7,054 nucleotides of DNA from assembly GCA_947497195.1 (NCBI GenBank), contig CANMGM010000118.1, forward strand, positions 1-7,054, given 5' to 3'. Of this stretch, positions 1-6,338 are shown in pieces; position 1 is the stretch's first letter, and the number at the start of each line of letters is the position of its first letter. The DNA is from Bacteroidota bacterium. Its GTDB lineage: Bacteria; Bacteroidota; Bacteroidia; M30B66. The position numbers and the translations under genes are program-made. Under the pieces are notes generated by a model. The model made no database searches and had not been told where the DNA came from. It worked only from the letters and a program-made list of their open reading frames with translations.

Positions 1-150
1 CAGATTTTAAAGTCGGAAGTAATTGGGAACAATGGCAATGTGTATACCTACGAGATTAAAAAATTTACAACAAACGAAGCTACCGAAAACGGATTTTTCA
101 GCTTTAAAACAACTGAATTTCCAGGTTACGAAGTAAACGATCTTCGCTAA
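1..150 (+). CDS. LolA-like outer-membrane lipoprotein carrier, C-terminal fragment
   Basis: An open frame runs from the first base to a TAA at 148-150 and encodes 49 residues; the start lies left of the window. The fragment contains NGNVYTYEIKKF, then FFSFKTTEFPGYEV and ends in NDLR. This pattern (a beta-strand pair followed by an F/YPGxEVxDLR ending) is typical of the C-terminus of Bacteroidetes LolA-like proteins, periplasmic carriers that move lipoproteins from the inner to the outer membrane. The identification rests only on this short tail, so it is probable rather than certain. The gene is transcribed toward the sugar operon and its stop lies 19 bases from the stop of the phosphatase gene, so it is not part of that operon. 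Its local GC content (about 35% by hand count) is lower than in much of the operon. Confidence 0.65.
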   Translation, partial: QILKSEVIGNNGNVYTYEIKKFTTNEATENGFFSFKTTEFPGYEVNDLR

Positions 151-169
151 CAGGAAAGAAGACTGCGCA

Positions 170-910
170 TTATAGATAAGCATTCATGAGCTGCCCCGAA
201 TCGAGAAGGCGGTTGAGCATCGGCTCTTTTAACGCACGCGCATATACATCGAGATGGCTCATCTTGTGAATATCGCTTCCTAGAAGCGTAATCAGATTGT
301 TATCGATGAGGCGTTCGGCGATGCGTTTCGGGCCTGTACCGTAATGTCCGGTAACACTGGCCAGGTTTAATTGCAGAACAACTCCTTTGTCGAATAGCTG
401 ATGATATTTATCGAAACTATGATACCAATACGGGTAACGTTCGGGATGCGCCAAAATGGGCGTATAACCTCGCGATTGCAACTTGAAGATTACCGAATCG
501 AAATTGTCGGTCGGATTTAAATACGAAACCTCAACCAGAATGTACTTGCCTCCAAAGGTGAGCAATTCGCGCTCGTCGATGGAGCGTTCAAAATCGGTAT
601 CGCAATAGTATTCGGCAGCCGCTTCGATTTCTATGGCAATGTTTCTAAGTTTGAGTTCAGCACGTACTTTTTCGAGTCCATCGCGAATAATCTCGGGCGT
701 ATTGCGGTAAAAATCGCTCATGATATGCGGCGTGGTGATGAGCTTCGTGTACCCAAGTGCTTTTAAGCCTTCGATGAGCTGGATGCTATTTTCGAGGTCT
801 GTTGATCCGTCATCGATTCCGGGAATCAAGTGCGAATGCATATCGGTTCTAAGCTGCGCTAAATCGGCGCTTGGCTGCTCGCTTCCAAATATCCGCTTAA
901 ACCAGCTCAT
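170..910 (-). CDS. PHP-family tyrosine-protein phosphatase, CpsB/CapC/YwqE type
   Basis: Predicted manganese-dependent protein-tyrosine phosphatase of 246 residues, close to the family norm of about 240-260. Metal-binding PHP motifs appear in order: DMHSH (H25, H27), PGIDDGS (30-36), TTPH (H62), AAAEYY (E100), LAHPER (H155) and GSDIH (D213, H215). There is no signal peptide or membrane segment, so it should be cytoplasmic. Relatives dephosphorylate the C-terminal tyrosines of capsule/EPS polymerisation kinases (Wzc/CpsD/EpsB-like) and so tune polymer export. It is the last gene of the operon, starting 4 bases after the upstream epimerase stop. The frame is open to an earlier ATG at 958, but I chose 910 because MSWFKRIFG is a typical start for this family, whereas the longer form adds 16 unconserved residues and overlaps the previous gene by 44 bases. 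No cognate kinase lies in the window, so the target is inferred. Confidence 0.9.
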   Translation of the reverse strand: MSWFKRIFGSEQPSADLAQLRTDMHSHLIPGIDDGSTDLENSIQLIEGLKALGYTKLITTPHIMSDFYRNTPEIIRDGLEKVRAELKLRNIAIEIEAAAEYYCDTDFERSIDERELLTFGGKYILVEVSYLNPTDNFDSVIFKLQSRGYTPILAHPERYPYWYHSFDKYHQLFDKGVVLQLNLASVTGHYGTGPKRIAERLIDNNLITLLGSDIHKMSHLDVYARALKEPMLNRLLDSGQLMNAYL

Positions 911-914
911 AGCA

Positions 915-1907
915 CTACGATTTGAGGAACCAATTGAACGTACGTTCCAAACCTTCATTCATTTTAACGCCCGGATTGTAGCCTAAATTTGTTGCAGCTG
1001 CACTGGTATCGGCGAGCGAATCGCGAATATCGCCTTCGCGTTCGTCACGATGCACTGCCTGCGGTTTTACACCGGCCTGTTCGCACAACATTTCGTACAT
1101 GCGCAATACCGTAACACGCTCACCAACAGCAATGTTGTACACGCGCCCCATGGCAGTTTCGCGGGCACAGGTTAATGCCCGAATGTTTGCCTGAACCGCA
1201 TTTTCGACATAGGTAAAATCGCGTGTTTGCAAACCATCACCATTGATATACACTGGCTTATCGGCACGAATGGCATCAATAAACAAGGGAATCACAGCGG
1301 CATACGGTCCATCGGTTTTCTGGCGCGGACCGAAAATATTGAAATAGCGTAGGCCGCAGACTTCCATACCGTATATGCGGTGGAATACTTCAGCATACAT
1401 TTCATTGACCTTCTTGCTCACAGCATACGGCGATAATAAATTCCCCGTTAATTCTTCCTTTTTAGGCAATTGCGGATGATCGCCATACACACTCGATGAA
1501 CTGGCGAATACCATGCGTTTTACATTCGCCTCGCGCGCTGCATTGAGCACTGTTAAGAATCCGGTAACATTGGCTTGATTCGTAGCCAGCGGGAGTTTGA
1601 TAGAACGTGGAACCGAACCGAGAGCTGCCTGATGTGATACATAATCAATCCCATCCATCATCTTGGCCATAAATGCCGCATCGCTGCAGTCGCCTTCACA
1701 AAATTCTAAGGCGCTGTAGCCTTTCAAATGCGCAAGATTCTCCAGACTTCCCTCCGAAAGATTATCGACCACGCGAACCAATGCTGCACCGTGTTGAAGC
1801 AAGTACTCAACAATATGCGAACCGATGAAACCCGCGCCTCCCGTTACAAGAAAGCGTGACGAAGAAAGATCTAAATCAGCCGGATGAAAGTGAACAGCTT
1901 GGTACAT
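915..1907 (-). CDS. wbpP: UDP-N-acetylglucosamine (or its uronate) 4-epimerase, WbpP/TviC type
   Basis: Extended short-chain dehydrogenase of 330 residues that inverts C4 of UDP-N-acetylhexosamines (UDP-GlcNAc/UDP-GalNAc) or the matching uronic acids (UDP-GlcNAcA/UDP-GalNAcA). Visible motifs are the NAD-binding GGAGFIG (23-29), HQAALGSVPRS (92-102, a hallmark of the WbpP/TviC branch), the serine run 136-139, YGDHP (141-145), YAVSK (Y161, K165 catalytic pair), GLRYFNIFGPRQ (185-196), YINGDG (220-225) and REGDIRDSLAD (290-300). S297 aligns with the small gatekeeper serine of P. aeruginosa WbpP, which admits N-acetylated sugars. The gene starts 3 bases after the rmlB stop. With the 6-dehydrogenase of the same operon it would reproduce the Vi-antigen TviB/TviC pair that yields UDP-GalNAcA. 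Sequence alone cannot decide between neutral sugar and uronate as substrate. Confidence 0.88.
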   Translation of the reverse strand: MYQAVHFHPADLDLSSSRFLVTGGAGFIGSHIVEYLLQHGAALVRVVDNLSEGSLENLAHLKGYSALEFCEGDCSDAAFMAKMMDGIDYVSHQAALGSVPRSIKLPLATNQANVTGFLTVLNAAREANVKRMVFASSSSVYGDHPQLPKKEELTGNLLSPYAVSKKVNEMYAEVFHRIYGMEVCGLRYFNIFGPRQKTDGPYAAVIPLFIDAIRADKPVYINGDGLQTRDFTYVENAVQANIRALTCARETAMGRVYNIAVGERVTVLRMYEMLCEQAGVKPQAVHRDEREGDIRDSLADTSAAATNLGYNPGVKMNEGLERTFNWFLKS

Positions 1908-1910
1908 AGC

Positions 1911-2969
1911 TTAGCGTTTCTCGTATTGCAATTCGTAATATTTCTGGTAATCGCCCGAGGTTACACCATCGAGCCATACCTGATTGCTCAGGTACCAATC
2001 GACAGTTTTTGCGAGGCCTTCTTCGAATTGTACCGATGGTTTCCAGCCGAATTCGGCTTTCAGTTTGGAGCAATCGATTGCATAACGATGATCGTGTCCG
2101 GCGCGGTCTTTCACGAAGGTGATCAACTGAGCCGAAGTGCCTGCTGCACGGCCTAGACGGTCGTCCATCACTTCACAGAGCTTGTGAATCAGGTCGATGT
2201 TTTTCCACTCGTTTTCACCGCCAATGTTGTACGTCTCGCCCAATCGCCCTTTGTGAAAAATTAAATCGATGGCAGCGGCATGGTCCTCCACAAAAAGCCA
2301 GTCGCGGATGTTATCGCCTTTGCCGTAAACCGGGATGGGTTTATTGGTTTTGATGTTGTGAATCGCGAGCGGAATTAGCTTCTCGGGGAAATGGAACGAA
2401 CCATAATTGTTCGAACAGTTCGACAAAACAACGGGAAGGTCGAAGGTGTGGAAATACGCGCGCACCAAATGGTCGGAGCTGGCTTTGGATGCCGAATACG
2501 GACTGCGGGGATCGTACTTGGTTTCTTCGGTGAAAAATCCTGTATCGCCCAACGAACCATACACCTCATCGGTCGAAATATGATAAAAGCGTTTCCCCTC
2601 CATAGAACCAGCCCAGATTGCCTTTGCAGCATTCAAAAGGTTAACTGTTCCTAAGACATTTGTGCGAATAAATTCGGTTGGATTGGAAATGGAGCGATCT
2701 ACATGCGATTCGGCAGCGAGATGCACAACTCCATCGAATTGATGCTCCTGAAACAATTCCAGGATATGCGCATCGTCAACGATATCGGCTTTAATGAAGG
2801 TGTAATTCGGTTCATCCTCGATATCCTTCAGATTCATCAAATTTCCCGCATAGGTTAATTTATCGAGATTGTAAATCGAGTAATTCGGATAGTTGCGCAC
2901 AAAACGACGCACTACATGCGAACCGATGAATCCGGCACCTCCGGTAATTAGTATTTTAGGATTGCTCAT
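1911..2969 (-). CDS. rmlB: dTDP-glucose 4,6-dehydratase
   Basis: Converts dTDP-glucose to dTDP-4-keto-6-deoxy-glucose, the common intermediate for dTDP-rhamnose and many amino-6-deoxy sugars. The protein has 352 residues, the usual RmlB length. Motifs are GGAGFIGSH (10-18), HLAAESHVDRSI (83-94), the catalytic triad STDEVYG (T133, D134, E135), YSASK (Y158, K162), SNNYGSFHFPEKLIPL (186-201), NIRDWLFVEDH (220-230) and the C-terminal VTSGDYQKYY (336-345), all diagnostic of RmlB rather than a generic epimerase. The start codon overlaps the galE stop as ATGA (2966-2969), suggesting translational coupling. The partner genes rmlA, rmlC and rmlD are not in the window, so the final dTDP-sugar cannot be named. 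Confidence 0.95.
   Translation of the reverse strand: MSNPKILITGGAGFIGSHVVRRFVRNYPNYSIYNLDKLTYAGNLMNLKDIEDEPNYTFIKADIVDDAHILELFQEHQFDGVVHLAAESHVDRSISNPTEFIRTNVLGTVNLLNAAKAIWAGSMEGKRFYHISTDEVYGSLGDTGFFTEETKYDPRSPYSASKASSDHLVRAYFHTFDLPVVLSNCSNNYGSFHFPEKLIPLAIHNIKTNKPIPVYGKGDNIRDWLFVEDHAAAIDLIFHKGRLGETYNIGGENEWKNIDLIHKLCEVMDDRLGRAAGTSAQLITFVKDRAGHDHRYAIDCSKLKAEFGWKPSVQFEEGLAKTVDWYLSNQVWLDGVTSGDYQKYYELQYEKR
2966..2969 (-). other. ATGA stop/start overlap between galE and rmlB
   Basis: On the minus strand the bases ATGA contain both the rmlB start (ATG, 2969-2967) and the galE stop (TGA, 2968-2966). This is the classical geometry for translational re-initiation and confirms that the two genes share a transcript. 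No Shine-Dalgarno sequence is evident just upstream of rmlB. Confidence 0.85.
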
Positions 2970-4009
2970 ACAAGCGGATTGATTTTAAGTTTCTTTTCCC
3001 ATTCCCAAGCCGAAGCCATCATGGTATGCAAATCTTTTTCGGCTTTCCAATGTAAGACAGAATTCGATAGGCTTGTATCGGCAAATACTTTCTCGATATC
3101 CCCTACCCTACGCGGCGCAACATGATAAGGAAGTTTTTGGTTGCTCGCCTCTTCAAATGCCCGAATCGCTTCTAGCACCGTATTGCCTCGACCTGTTCCA
3201 ATATTGAAAACTTCAAACCCTTCGGATTCCGATGGCGGATTCAACAAGCGCTCCAATGCTGCTATGTGCGCAGCAGCTACATCATCGACATGGATATAGT
3301 CGCGAATGCAGGTGCCATCGGGCGTTGGATAATCGTTCCCAAAAACGCGTAAGAAAGGCTGTTTCCCGATTGCTGTTTGGGTGATGTAAGGTACAAGATT
3401 ATTTGGTGTTCCGATTGGTAATTCGCCGATTAAAGCCGATTCGTGGGCACCTACTGGATTAAAATAGCGCAAGGCTATTGAACGTAGGTTCGATGCCGTG
3501 CATTGTTCCTTTATAATTTCTTCCCCAACCTGTTTGGTGTTTCCGTAGGGAGATGTGGCAGGCTTAACAGGCGATTTTTCAGTCACCGGCAATGCATCGG
3601 GTTCGCCGTACACAGTGCAGCTCGAAGAAAAAACAAGGTTATTGGCATCGAACAATTCCTGTACTTCAAGCAAGTTGAGCAATGAAATCAAGTTGTTGCG
3701 GTAATATTTCAAGGGATGCTGTACCGATTCGCCTACCGCCTTCAGCGCTGCGAAATGCACTACGGCCTTGATATCTTCTTCCTTTTTGAATACGTCGTTC
3801 AACGCCTGTTTATCGCATAAATCAATCTCATAAAATTGAGGTTCCTGTCCTGCGATTTGAGCAATGCGGCTTAGAATATTTCGGTTCGAATTGCACAGGT
3901 TATCGGCAATTACAACCCGGTAACCGCGCGCTATCAATTGCACAACGGTGTGCGAGCCAATATAGCCCATACCACCGGTTACCAAAATTTTAATCCCCGA
4001 ATTGTTCAT
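2966..4009 (-). CDS. galE: UDP-glucose 4-epimerase
   Basis: NAD-dependent epimerase interconverting UDP-glucose and UDP-galactose (347 residues, family about 340). Motifs are GGMGYIGSH (12-20), HFAALKAVGESV (85-96), SSSCTVYG (128-135), SPYGNTK (catalytic Y155, K159), LRYFNPVGAH (180-189), TCIRDYIHVDD (233-243) and RRVGDIEKVFAD (300-311). The PVGAH and GTCIRDYIHV blocks separate true GalE from WbpP-like epimerases. The residue aligned with the substrate gatekeeper (Tyr299 in E. coli GalE, Cys307 in human GALE) is V308; a smaller side chain there could allow N-acetylhexosamine substrates, but this is an inference. The start is 3 bases downstream of the 6-dehydrogenase stop and is preceded by an A-rich TATAAAAG, a common leader in Bacteroidetes. 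Confidence 0.93.
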   Translation of the reverse strand: MNNSGIKILVTGGMGYIGSHTVVQLIARGYRVVIADNLCNSNRNILSRIAQIAGQEPQFYEIDLCDKQALNDVFKKEEDIKAVVHFAALKAVGESVQHPLKYYRNNLISLLNLLEVQELFDANNLVFSSSCTVYGEPDALPVTEKSPVKPATSPYGNTKQVGEEIIKEQCTASNLRSIALRYFNPVGAHESALIGELPIGTPNNLVPYITQTAIGKQPFLRVFGNDYPTPDGTCIRDYIHVDDVAAAHIAALERLLNPPSESEGFEVFNIGTGRGNTVLEAIRAFEEASNQKLPYHVAPRRVGDIEKVFADTSLSNSVLHWKAEKDLHTMMASAWEWEKKLKINPLV

Positions 4010-4023
4010 CTTTTATAAACTCC
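4010..4023 (-). promoter_or_regulatory. Possible ribosome-binding region for galE
   Basis: Upstream of the galE ATG, read on the minus strand, is GGAGTTTATAAAAG. It contains a GGAG core 10 bases before the start (slightly long spacing) followed by an A/T-rich stretch that also carries the preceding gene's TAA. Bacteroidetes often start translation from A-rich leaders, so either element could contribute. The other starts in this operon show no comparable GGAG. Confidence 0.3.
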
Positions 4024-5308
4024 AGTATTTAATACGCTCGAAACGTCCCCGCAAAACGCCTTTAATATCGGCAATGAGACCTTTTTCGGCAAGGATTTCT
4101 TCGAAATGCTCTTCGCGTAAACTCATATAATCCGTATGATTAACAGCAACTATTGCAGCATTGTATTTGCCGTTTGGCGCTTCCACCAAACCAAAACCAT
4201 ATTCGTGCACCAGTTCGTCTGAGCTTGCATGCGGATCTACAACTTCTACATTTACGCCGAAATCTTTCAGTTCGCGCACCACATCGGCAACTTTCGAGTT
4301 GCGGATATCGGATACATTTTCCTTGAACGTGGCTCCCATAACCAGCACACGACTCTTGGCTATATCAACGCCAGAGGCTACCATCTTTTTAACCACCTTG
4401 CTGGCCACGTAAGCGCCCATGCCATCGTTTACGGTACGTCCGGCGAGAATTACTTGCGCATTGTGTCCGAGCTCCTTGGCTTTGTAGGTCAAGTAATACG
4501 GATCAACACCGATGCAATGTCCGCCTACCAAACCTGGAACAAACTTCAAGAAGTTCCACTTGGTTCCGGCTGCTTCGAGTACATCGTACGTATTGATGCC
4601 CATCTGGCTGAAAATCATCGACAGTTCGTTCATCAGCGCAATATTCAGATCGCGTTGCGTGTTTTCGATGATTTTTGCGGCTTCGGCAACTTTAATGGAT
4701 GATGCTTTATGCACACCGGCATCGACAACTATTTTATACGTGTCGGCAATAATTTCGAGCGATTCGGCATCGCATCCACTCACAACCTTCACAATTTTGG
4801 AAAGCGTATGTTCTTTATCGCCCGGATTGATGCGCTCGGGCGAATAGCCCACTTTGAAGTCGATTCCGAATTTTAAGCCCGACATTTCTTCCAAAACCGG
4901 AATACAATCTTCTTCGGTGCAACCCGGGTAAACAGTAGACTCAAATACCACAATATCGCCTTTTTTGAGCACAGAACCCACGCTGCGGCTGGCCGATATG
5001 AGCGGACGTAAATCGGGTAAATTGTGCTCATCGATAGGTGTAGGCACTGCCACAATGAAAAAGCGTGCCTCGCGCAATTCATCAGCGCTTGCAGTAAAAT
5101 GAATATCGCAGCCATCGAATTCTTCCGGGGCAAGTTCTTCGCTCGGATCGATGCGGTTCTTCATCATTTCAACACGCTTGGCATTGATGTCGAATCCTAT
5201 GACACTAATTTTTCGGGCAAATTCAAGTGCTATGGGTAAACCAACGTACCCAAGGCCAACAACTGCAAGCTTTTCTTTTTTACTCAGTAGGTCGTGATAA
5301 AGGTTCAT
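4013..5308 (-). CDS. UDP-N-acetyl-D-hexosamine 6-dehydrogenase (TviB/WbpO/WbpA family)
   Basis: Oxidises C6 of UDP-GlcNAc or UDP-GalNAc to the uronic acid with two NAD+. The protein has 431 residues, the family norm. Motifs are VVGLGYVGLP (16-25, NAD binding), VAVPTPID (86-93), FESTVYPGC (122-130), GYSPERINPGD (154-164), KIIENTQRD (212-220), GLVGGHCIGVDPYY (259-272, catalytic C265) and the C-terminal ATFKENVSDIRNSK (326-339). The TQRDLNIALMNE segment and GGHCIGVDPYYL place it with HexNAc 6-dehydrogenases (TviB/WbpO/WbpA) rather than UDP-glucose dehydrogenases. The frame is open to an ATG at 5392, but I chose 5308: MNLYHDLL directly precedes the Rossmann fold, and the longer form would overlap the previous gene by 74 bases. 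The start lies 10 bases after that gene's stop. With the neighbouring WlbA/WlbB-like genes, UDP-GlcNAc is the more likely substrate; UDP-GalNAc cannot be excluded. Confidence 0.9.
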   Translation of the reverse strand: MNLYHDLLSKKEKLAVVGLGYVGLPIALEFARKISVIGFDINAKRVEMMKNRIDPSEELAPEEFDGCDIHFTASADELREARFFIVAVPTPIDEHNLPDLRPLISASRSVGSVLKKGDIVVFESTVYPGCTEEDCIPVLEEMSGLKFGIDFKVGYSPERINPGDKEHTLSKIVKVVSGCDAESLEIIADTYKIVVDAGVHKASSIKVAEAAKIIENTQRDLNIALMNELSMIFSQMGINTYDVLEAAGTKWNFLKFVPGLVGGHCIGVDPYYLTYKAKELGHNAQVILAGRTVNDGMGAYVASKVVKKMVASGVDIAKSRVLVMGATFKENVSDIRNSKVADVVRELKDFGVNVEVVDPHASSDELVHEYGFGLVEAPNGKYNAAIVAVNHTDYMSLREEHFEEILAEKGLIADIKGVLRGRFERIKYWSL

Positions 5309-5318
5309 TTCAGCGTAT

Positions 5319-6338
5319 TTATTTACGAAGTGAATAGATGCGTTCAATAATCTCAACAACCTTAAGTCCTTCCAATGCATTTGTGGTTGCACTGGTTCTG
5401 CCTTTGAGGGTGTCGATTACATTTTGTATCACAAAGTGATGGTTTGCTGCAGAGCCTTTGTATGCTCCGTAGTCGTTTGCAGGGCTTGATGGTGGCAATT
5501 CGGGCATCGTATAGTCTTTCACGTGACAGTATTCTACCTCGTTCATGTATTGTCCGCCAATCTTAATGCTGCCGTTTTCGCCTACGATGGTCATCGAACT
5601 TTCGAGGTTCTGGTCCCAAACAGCAGTTGAATAATTTAAACAACCCATTCCGCCATTTACAAAGCGGAATGTTACCAATCCTGAATCTTCAAAGTCGGTT
5701 AGGTCTTTATGGTTGAAGTCGGCAAATTTACCCTGAATATCTTCAATATCGCCGAAAAGCCAGTACATGATATCGATGAAATGCGAAAACTGCGTGAATA
5801 AGGTTCCGCCATCGAGATGCTGCACGCCTTTCCAGCTGCCCTTTTTATAATAACGTTCATCGCGGTTCCAGTAGCAATTTACTTGCACCATGAAGATATC
5901 TCCAAGCAACTTCTCATCGATTACCTGTTTGATCCAGGCCGAGGGCGGTGAATACCTATTCTGCATTACACAAAACACCTGTTTTGAAACCTGCAATGCT
6001 TTAAAAATAACCTGCTCACATTCTGCCTTGGTTAATCCCATCGGCTTTTCGCACACAATATGTTTGCGGTGTTCGAGTGCTAAAAGTGAATGCTCGGCAT
6101 GAAGTCCATTGGGCGAACAGATATTCACCACATCGAAATCCAAACCGGCCTTGAACAGCTCAGCTGCAGAATCGAAATAGGGGGCACCAAAATCGTCAAT
6201 CCCGAGTTGTTCTTTTGGAAGCACATCTGCAATAGCAACTAATTCGGCATCAGCATTTCGCTTTACCATTTCAGCATGGCGCTTTCCGATATGTCCGGCA
6301 CCAATTACTGCAAATTTTACTTTTCCGGGATGCTGCAT
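5319..6338 (-). CDS. Gfo/Idh/MocA oxidoreductase, probable UDP-GlcNAcA 3-dehydrogenase (WlbA/WbpB-like)
   Basis: Predicted NAD-dependent oxidoreductase of 339 residues that would oxidise C3 of UDP-GlcNAcA to the 3-keto sugar, ready for transamination. Visible features are the N-terminal Rossmann motif VIGAGHIGKRH (11-21), CSPNGLH (74-80), CEKPMGLT with the conserved K98 (EKP motif of Gfo/Idh/MocA enzymes), YYKKGSWKG (163-171), DGGTLFTQFSHFIDI (176-190, with the H186/D189 pair at the usual active-site position) and a C-terminal alpha/beta domain. SWKG followed by a histidine-aspartate helix is shared with WlbA/WbpB. Its ATG abuts the upstream acetyltransferase stop (TAGATG), and linkage to a WlbB-like acetyltransferase and a UDP-HexNAc 6-dehydrogenase is the strongest functional evidence. 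The superfamily is broad, so the exact substrate is inferred from context. Confidence 0.8.
   Translation of the reverse strand: MQHPGKVKFAVIGAGHIGKRHAEMVKRNADAELVAIADVLPKEQLGIDDFGAPYFDSAAELFKAGLDFDVVNICSPNGLHAEHSLLALEHRKHIVCEKPMGLTKAECEQVIFKALQVSKQVFCVMQNRYSPPSAWIKQVIDEKLLGDIFMVQVNCYWNRDERYYKKGSWKGVQHLDGGTLFTQFSHFIDIMYWLFGDIEDIQGKFADFNHKDLTDFEDSGLVTFRFVNGGMGCLNYSTAVWDQNLESSMTIVGENGSIKIGGQYMNEVEYCHVKDYTMPELPPSSPANDYGAYKGSAANHHFVIQNVIDTLKGRTSATTNALEGLKVVEIIERIYSLRK

Noticed and set aside
1..150. Lower GC content of the lolA-like fragment as a sign that the operon was acquired horizontally
   Set aside because: GC content also varies within the operon (several AT-rich lines near 6340-6400), and 150 bases is too little to support a transfer boundary.
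166..182. Possible hairpin around TTAT-AG-ATAA between the convergent genes
   Set aside because: The stem is only four A/T pairs with a two-base loop, too weak to act as a terminator.
911..958. 16-residue N-terminal extension of the phosphatase
   Set aside because: It overlaps the end of the epimerase gene and lacks family features; MSWFKRIFG at 910 is the typical start.
1876..2156. Small overlapping frames on both strands at the rmlB/epimerase junction
   Set aside because: They run through conserved codons of rmlB and the epimerase, have no plausible start context and no recognisable product.
4229..4702. 157-codon open frame on the + strand, with another of 111 codons at 4512-4847
   Set aside because: Both lie antisense within the well-supported 6-dehydrogenase gene. 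The translations show no recognisable domain and are explained by codon bias on the opposite strand.
5309..5392. 28-residue N-terminal extension of the 6-dehydrogenase
   Set aside because: The extension is encoded inside the end of the WlbA-like gene and is absent from the usual family architecture; the ATG at 5308 fits better.
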